A stretch of 38,454 nucleotides of DNA from a virus: the IMG/VR virus record IMGVR_UViG_3300046007_005826, positions 1 through 38,454 of that record; one strand, given 5' to 3'. Positions 37,601 to 38,454 of the stretch are shown piece by piece. Numbering within the stretch: position 1 is the stretch's first letter; every line of letters begins with the position of its first letter. The position numbers were made by a program, and so were the translations under genes. The notes under the pieces are model-generated. The model was not told the origin of the DNA. It did no database searches and saw nothing but the letters and a program-made list of their open reading frames with translations.

Positions 37601-38454
37601 GGGCCGCTGGACCGGCACCCTGGTCGAGGCCAACCCCGAGCAGGTTAAGGCCAAGCGCACGCTGCTCAAGGGCCTGATCCAGTCGCTCACGCCTGCCGAC
37701 AAAAAAGCGTTCGAGGCAATCATCAAACGCAAGCTCACGGTTGGCGACGTCGACGCGGTCGGCCAGGCCATCTGGAAGGCTTCGCAAAAGCCAGCCAACC
37801 GCAAGGCCATGGCCGTCATCGGTGTCGCCGATGAGACACTTCAGGCGCGCTTTACCGAGCTGCTGGGCGAGCCGAAGAAAGGCCAGGAGCGCGTCTCGGT
37901 TGGCGACGAGCTGCGCAAGGCGGGCAACGCTTTAACAAAATATCTCGACGGACAGAAAGAAGCCCCGTCGGGGCCCCCTGAGCGCGGCAACATTCGCAAG
38001 GTGTTTGCCCAGGTGCTGGGTGAACTCCAGAAGACCTATCCAGCGCTTACAATGTCAGACCTGCAAGCGCTGCTCTGGTATCCTGAGAAGCGCCTGTACG
38101 ATGCTGCAAAAACATCCGATGAGGCAACCGATGGCTACGAAGACGACGAAGCTCCCGACTACGCAAACGCAGCAGCCAAGCTCGCCCGCAGCCAAGGCAT
38201 CCCCGACGCCGACATCGCCGCCGCCAGCGCAGCCGTCGACGCCGAGCTTCAGGCCGCTGTCGGCGCAGCAGGAGTTCAACGAGGAGAACGAGGACCTGGC
38301 GATCGCACAGGAAGTGCTGGGCCAGAAGGCGTCCTAGAGCAGGGCCCCCGCGGCACGTTCAGCCCCGAGCAGCTGCTCGTCACGCTGAACGAAAACGCCG
38401 ACCTTTCCACTTTCCTGCACGAGTCAGGGCACTTCTTCCTCGAGGTGCTGGCTT
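34608..38454 (+). CDS. Giant polyvalent virion protein with ADP-ribosyltransferase-like and zincin-like motifs (partial)
   Basis: The frame is open from ATG 34608 (ATGA overlap) to the window end: 1282 codons without a stop. About residues 215-310 are hydrophobic/helical (LPVGLYRGLYATANQAASTV). At about 597-745, EFRTWFGESKIVNADGAPMQ, LYRGM, GTGIYMTGVPRRAEGYARG and VVAFRPEQVKSVFN follow the ART-PolyVal ADP-ribosyltransferase pattern. About 890-1040 contains GPKIGNGFFMNLYGRFEQLT, and LQALLWYPEKRLYDA lies near 1155, both seen in other giant phage proteins. HESGH at 1271-1275 (HExxH) begins a zinc-peptidase-like domain. It is probably ejected into the host at infection (T7 gp16 position). Confidence 0.8.
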   Translation, partial: MTDYLRLAQERAPQSPDVQDNPYLPLAREQQNLQQNRARTVIESALQGDPDIAAERLRLSQTSGVPLPVVERNLEALRLKERARAIDLIQLAQESPVLYRQLVDPTFTTTSIDDLDTLKNLERSVGRGVRYVMGADAKGGLPSDLAGAAKSVALGGTVGVGKMAFDVAGTVNDLIGWQSGAQAARGTARRLQGVMDEYGFQPESSTGQAVRSGLQSAGTNLAILPVGLYRGLYATANQAASTVAGILSAGVGSAAFNEAREQGRNQLQAAVYAIPQGTFEYVFERIPAAKLFGDLAANTGLLKLLGRQTLSEGWTEQLTTLTQDFNEWMNLNPDKTLAEFIQERPEAAYQTFIATLVGVGVQTSTIKGINKVIEAASDRSLQFDQDLLQQQMQLAATSMLRQRSPEQFRAHVQRVVDANDGAKKEVYVDAEVLNQLPQELLAQLPESVREQIPGALEANSTVAVPMADVLTVAPGTELEQILNDNARMRPNAPSRVEAQLTEQLLRREADRVLQQAADTQAWQQSSEQVKTAILEQLSSTGRFTPDVNDAYATLQANFFSTMAARVGLTPQELFQRYNLKVAAKQVGQGGVLNADVTTPEFRTWFGESKIVNADGAPMQLYRGMAGETLPAEGVTEMRPTTGLLGTGIYMTGVPRRAEGYARGEQGQTYPLYASIQNPISEDAFIERFGRTRRTPEENQAITDQLISEGYDGVIAQRGDGQAWEVVAFRPEQVKSVFNERPTQAPGILEQRGVQEKGKTVPAEVDATANVESAFEFAATQSFPTNRDFKLSLQARVVAAAKAAKVKLNEFTQGTEQYLVRIALADGLTALRTNANAVGWYNEKVTKALRLVSLIHPEIATDPQAKFAFVWAMAVTSNGLKVDKNFELAEKVYQGYKTTGQMPTDVGIGTAAEAINRSLGLYNTLIEKHGFEVVEKFMTTLQPAGEVEKFTGNKVTGENKTTLVYGAAALGPKIGNGFFMNLYGRFEQLTMDRWLMRTWGRWTGTLVEANPEQVKAKRTLLKGLIQSLTPADKKAFEAIIKRKLTVGDVDAVGQAIWKASQKPANRKAMAVIGVADETLQARFTELLGEPKKGQERVSVGDELRKAGNALTKYLDGQKEAPSGPPERGNIRKVFAQVLGELQKTYPALTMSDLQALLWYPEKRLYDAAKTSDEATDGYEDDEAPDYANAAAKLARSQGIPDADIAAASAAVDAELQAAVGAAGVQRGERGPGDRTGSAGPEGVLEQGPRGTFSPEQLLVTLNENADLSTFLHESGHFFLEVLA

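Noticed and set aside
1-38454. Diversity-generating retroelement, expected because of the BPP-1-like head
   Set aside because: No reverse transcriptase motif and no template/variable repeat pair was seen in the window. It could still lie in the missing part.
1-38454. Integrase, att sites, tRNA genes and CRISPR arrays
   Set aside because: Searched by eye; no tyrosine or serine recombinase motif, no cloverleaf and no regularly spaced direct repeats were found.

Overview
This window is most of the genome of a temperate podovirus, as free phage or prophage, of a high-GC betaproteobacterium (probably Burkholderiales). The portal, capsid, cement and Bbp19-like proteins resemble those of Bordetella phage BPP-1 and Burkholderia phage BcepC6B. 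The ejection proteins resemble T7 gp13, gp14 and gp15. A CI-like/Cro-like switch indicates temperate growth. Both ends are cut inside genes. No integrase, att site, tRNA, CRISPR array or reverse transcriptase is visible.

Layout. (1) 1-6130, plus strand: tail-spike and lysis arm, with the end of an unknown protein, an AT-rich pectate-lyase-fold tail spike, two small proteins, a terminator, a late promoter, holin, SAR endolysin, Rz with nested Rz1, an acetyltransferase, an HTH-metallophosphoesterase and a second tail spike. (2) 6127-7320, minus strand: two single-gene accessory cassettes, each behind a copy of a duplicated 63-bp regulatory block. (3) 7329-16554, minus strand: early replication operon with zinc-finger proteins, DUF3310, SNF2-type helicase, HTH proteins, VRR-NUC nuclease, family A DNA polymerase, DUF2815 SSB-like protein, DUF2800 nuclease and small proteins, driven from operator-covered promoters near 15600 and 16540. 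(4) 16558-17901: immunity region with a short repressor translationally coupled to a one-TM protein and closed by a terminator, divergent from Cro. (5) 17910-20920, plus: hairpin-rich leader, primase-helicase, a cluster of GCAAC/GTTGC repeats and a small HTH protein. (6) 20944-38454, plus: terminase, portal, scaffold, capsid, cement, tail tube/nozzle, ejection proteins and a giant protein that runs off the end.

The main regulatory observation is a family of late promoters. Five intergenic sites carry an unusual -35-like element (usually GCGTG or GGGTG, then TCCGTG) exactly 17 bp from a -10-like hexamer (TACCAT, TAAATT, CACAAT, TACCAT, TACACT). They precede lysis, terminase, portal, scaffold/capsid and tail genes. 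Two further matches lie inside genes. At two sites the start codon falls exactly where transcription should begin, which suggests leaderless mRNA. Separately, an operator of the form TGTAGC-N4-GCTACA recurs at six places around the early and immunity promoters and defines a likely repressor/Cro regulon.

Inferred life cycle: repressor binding at the shared operators silences the early operon. On lytic growth Cro and the primase region are expressed rightward and the replication operon leftward. A phage activator (candidate: the HTH protein at 20687-20920) then turns on the late promoters. All functions are assigned by reading the sequence; no database search was possible.
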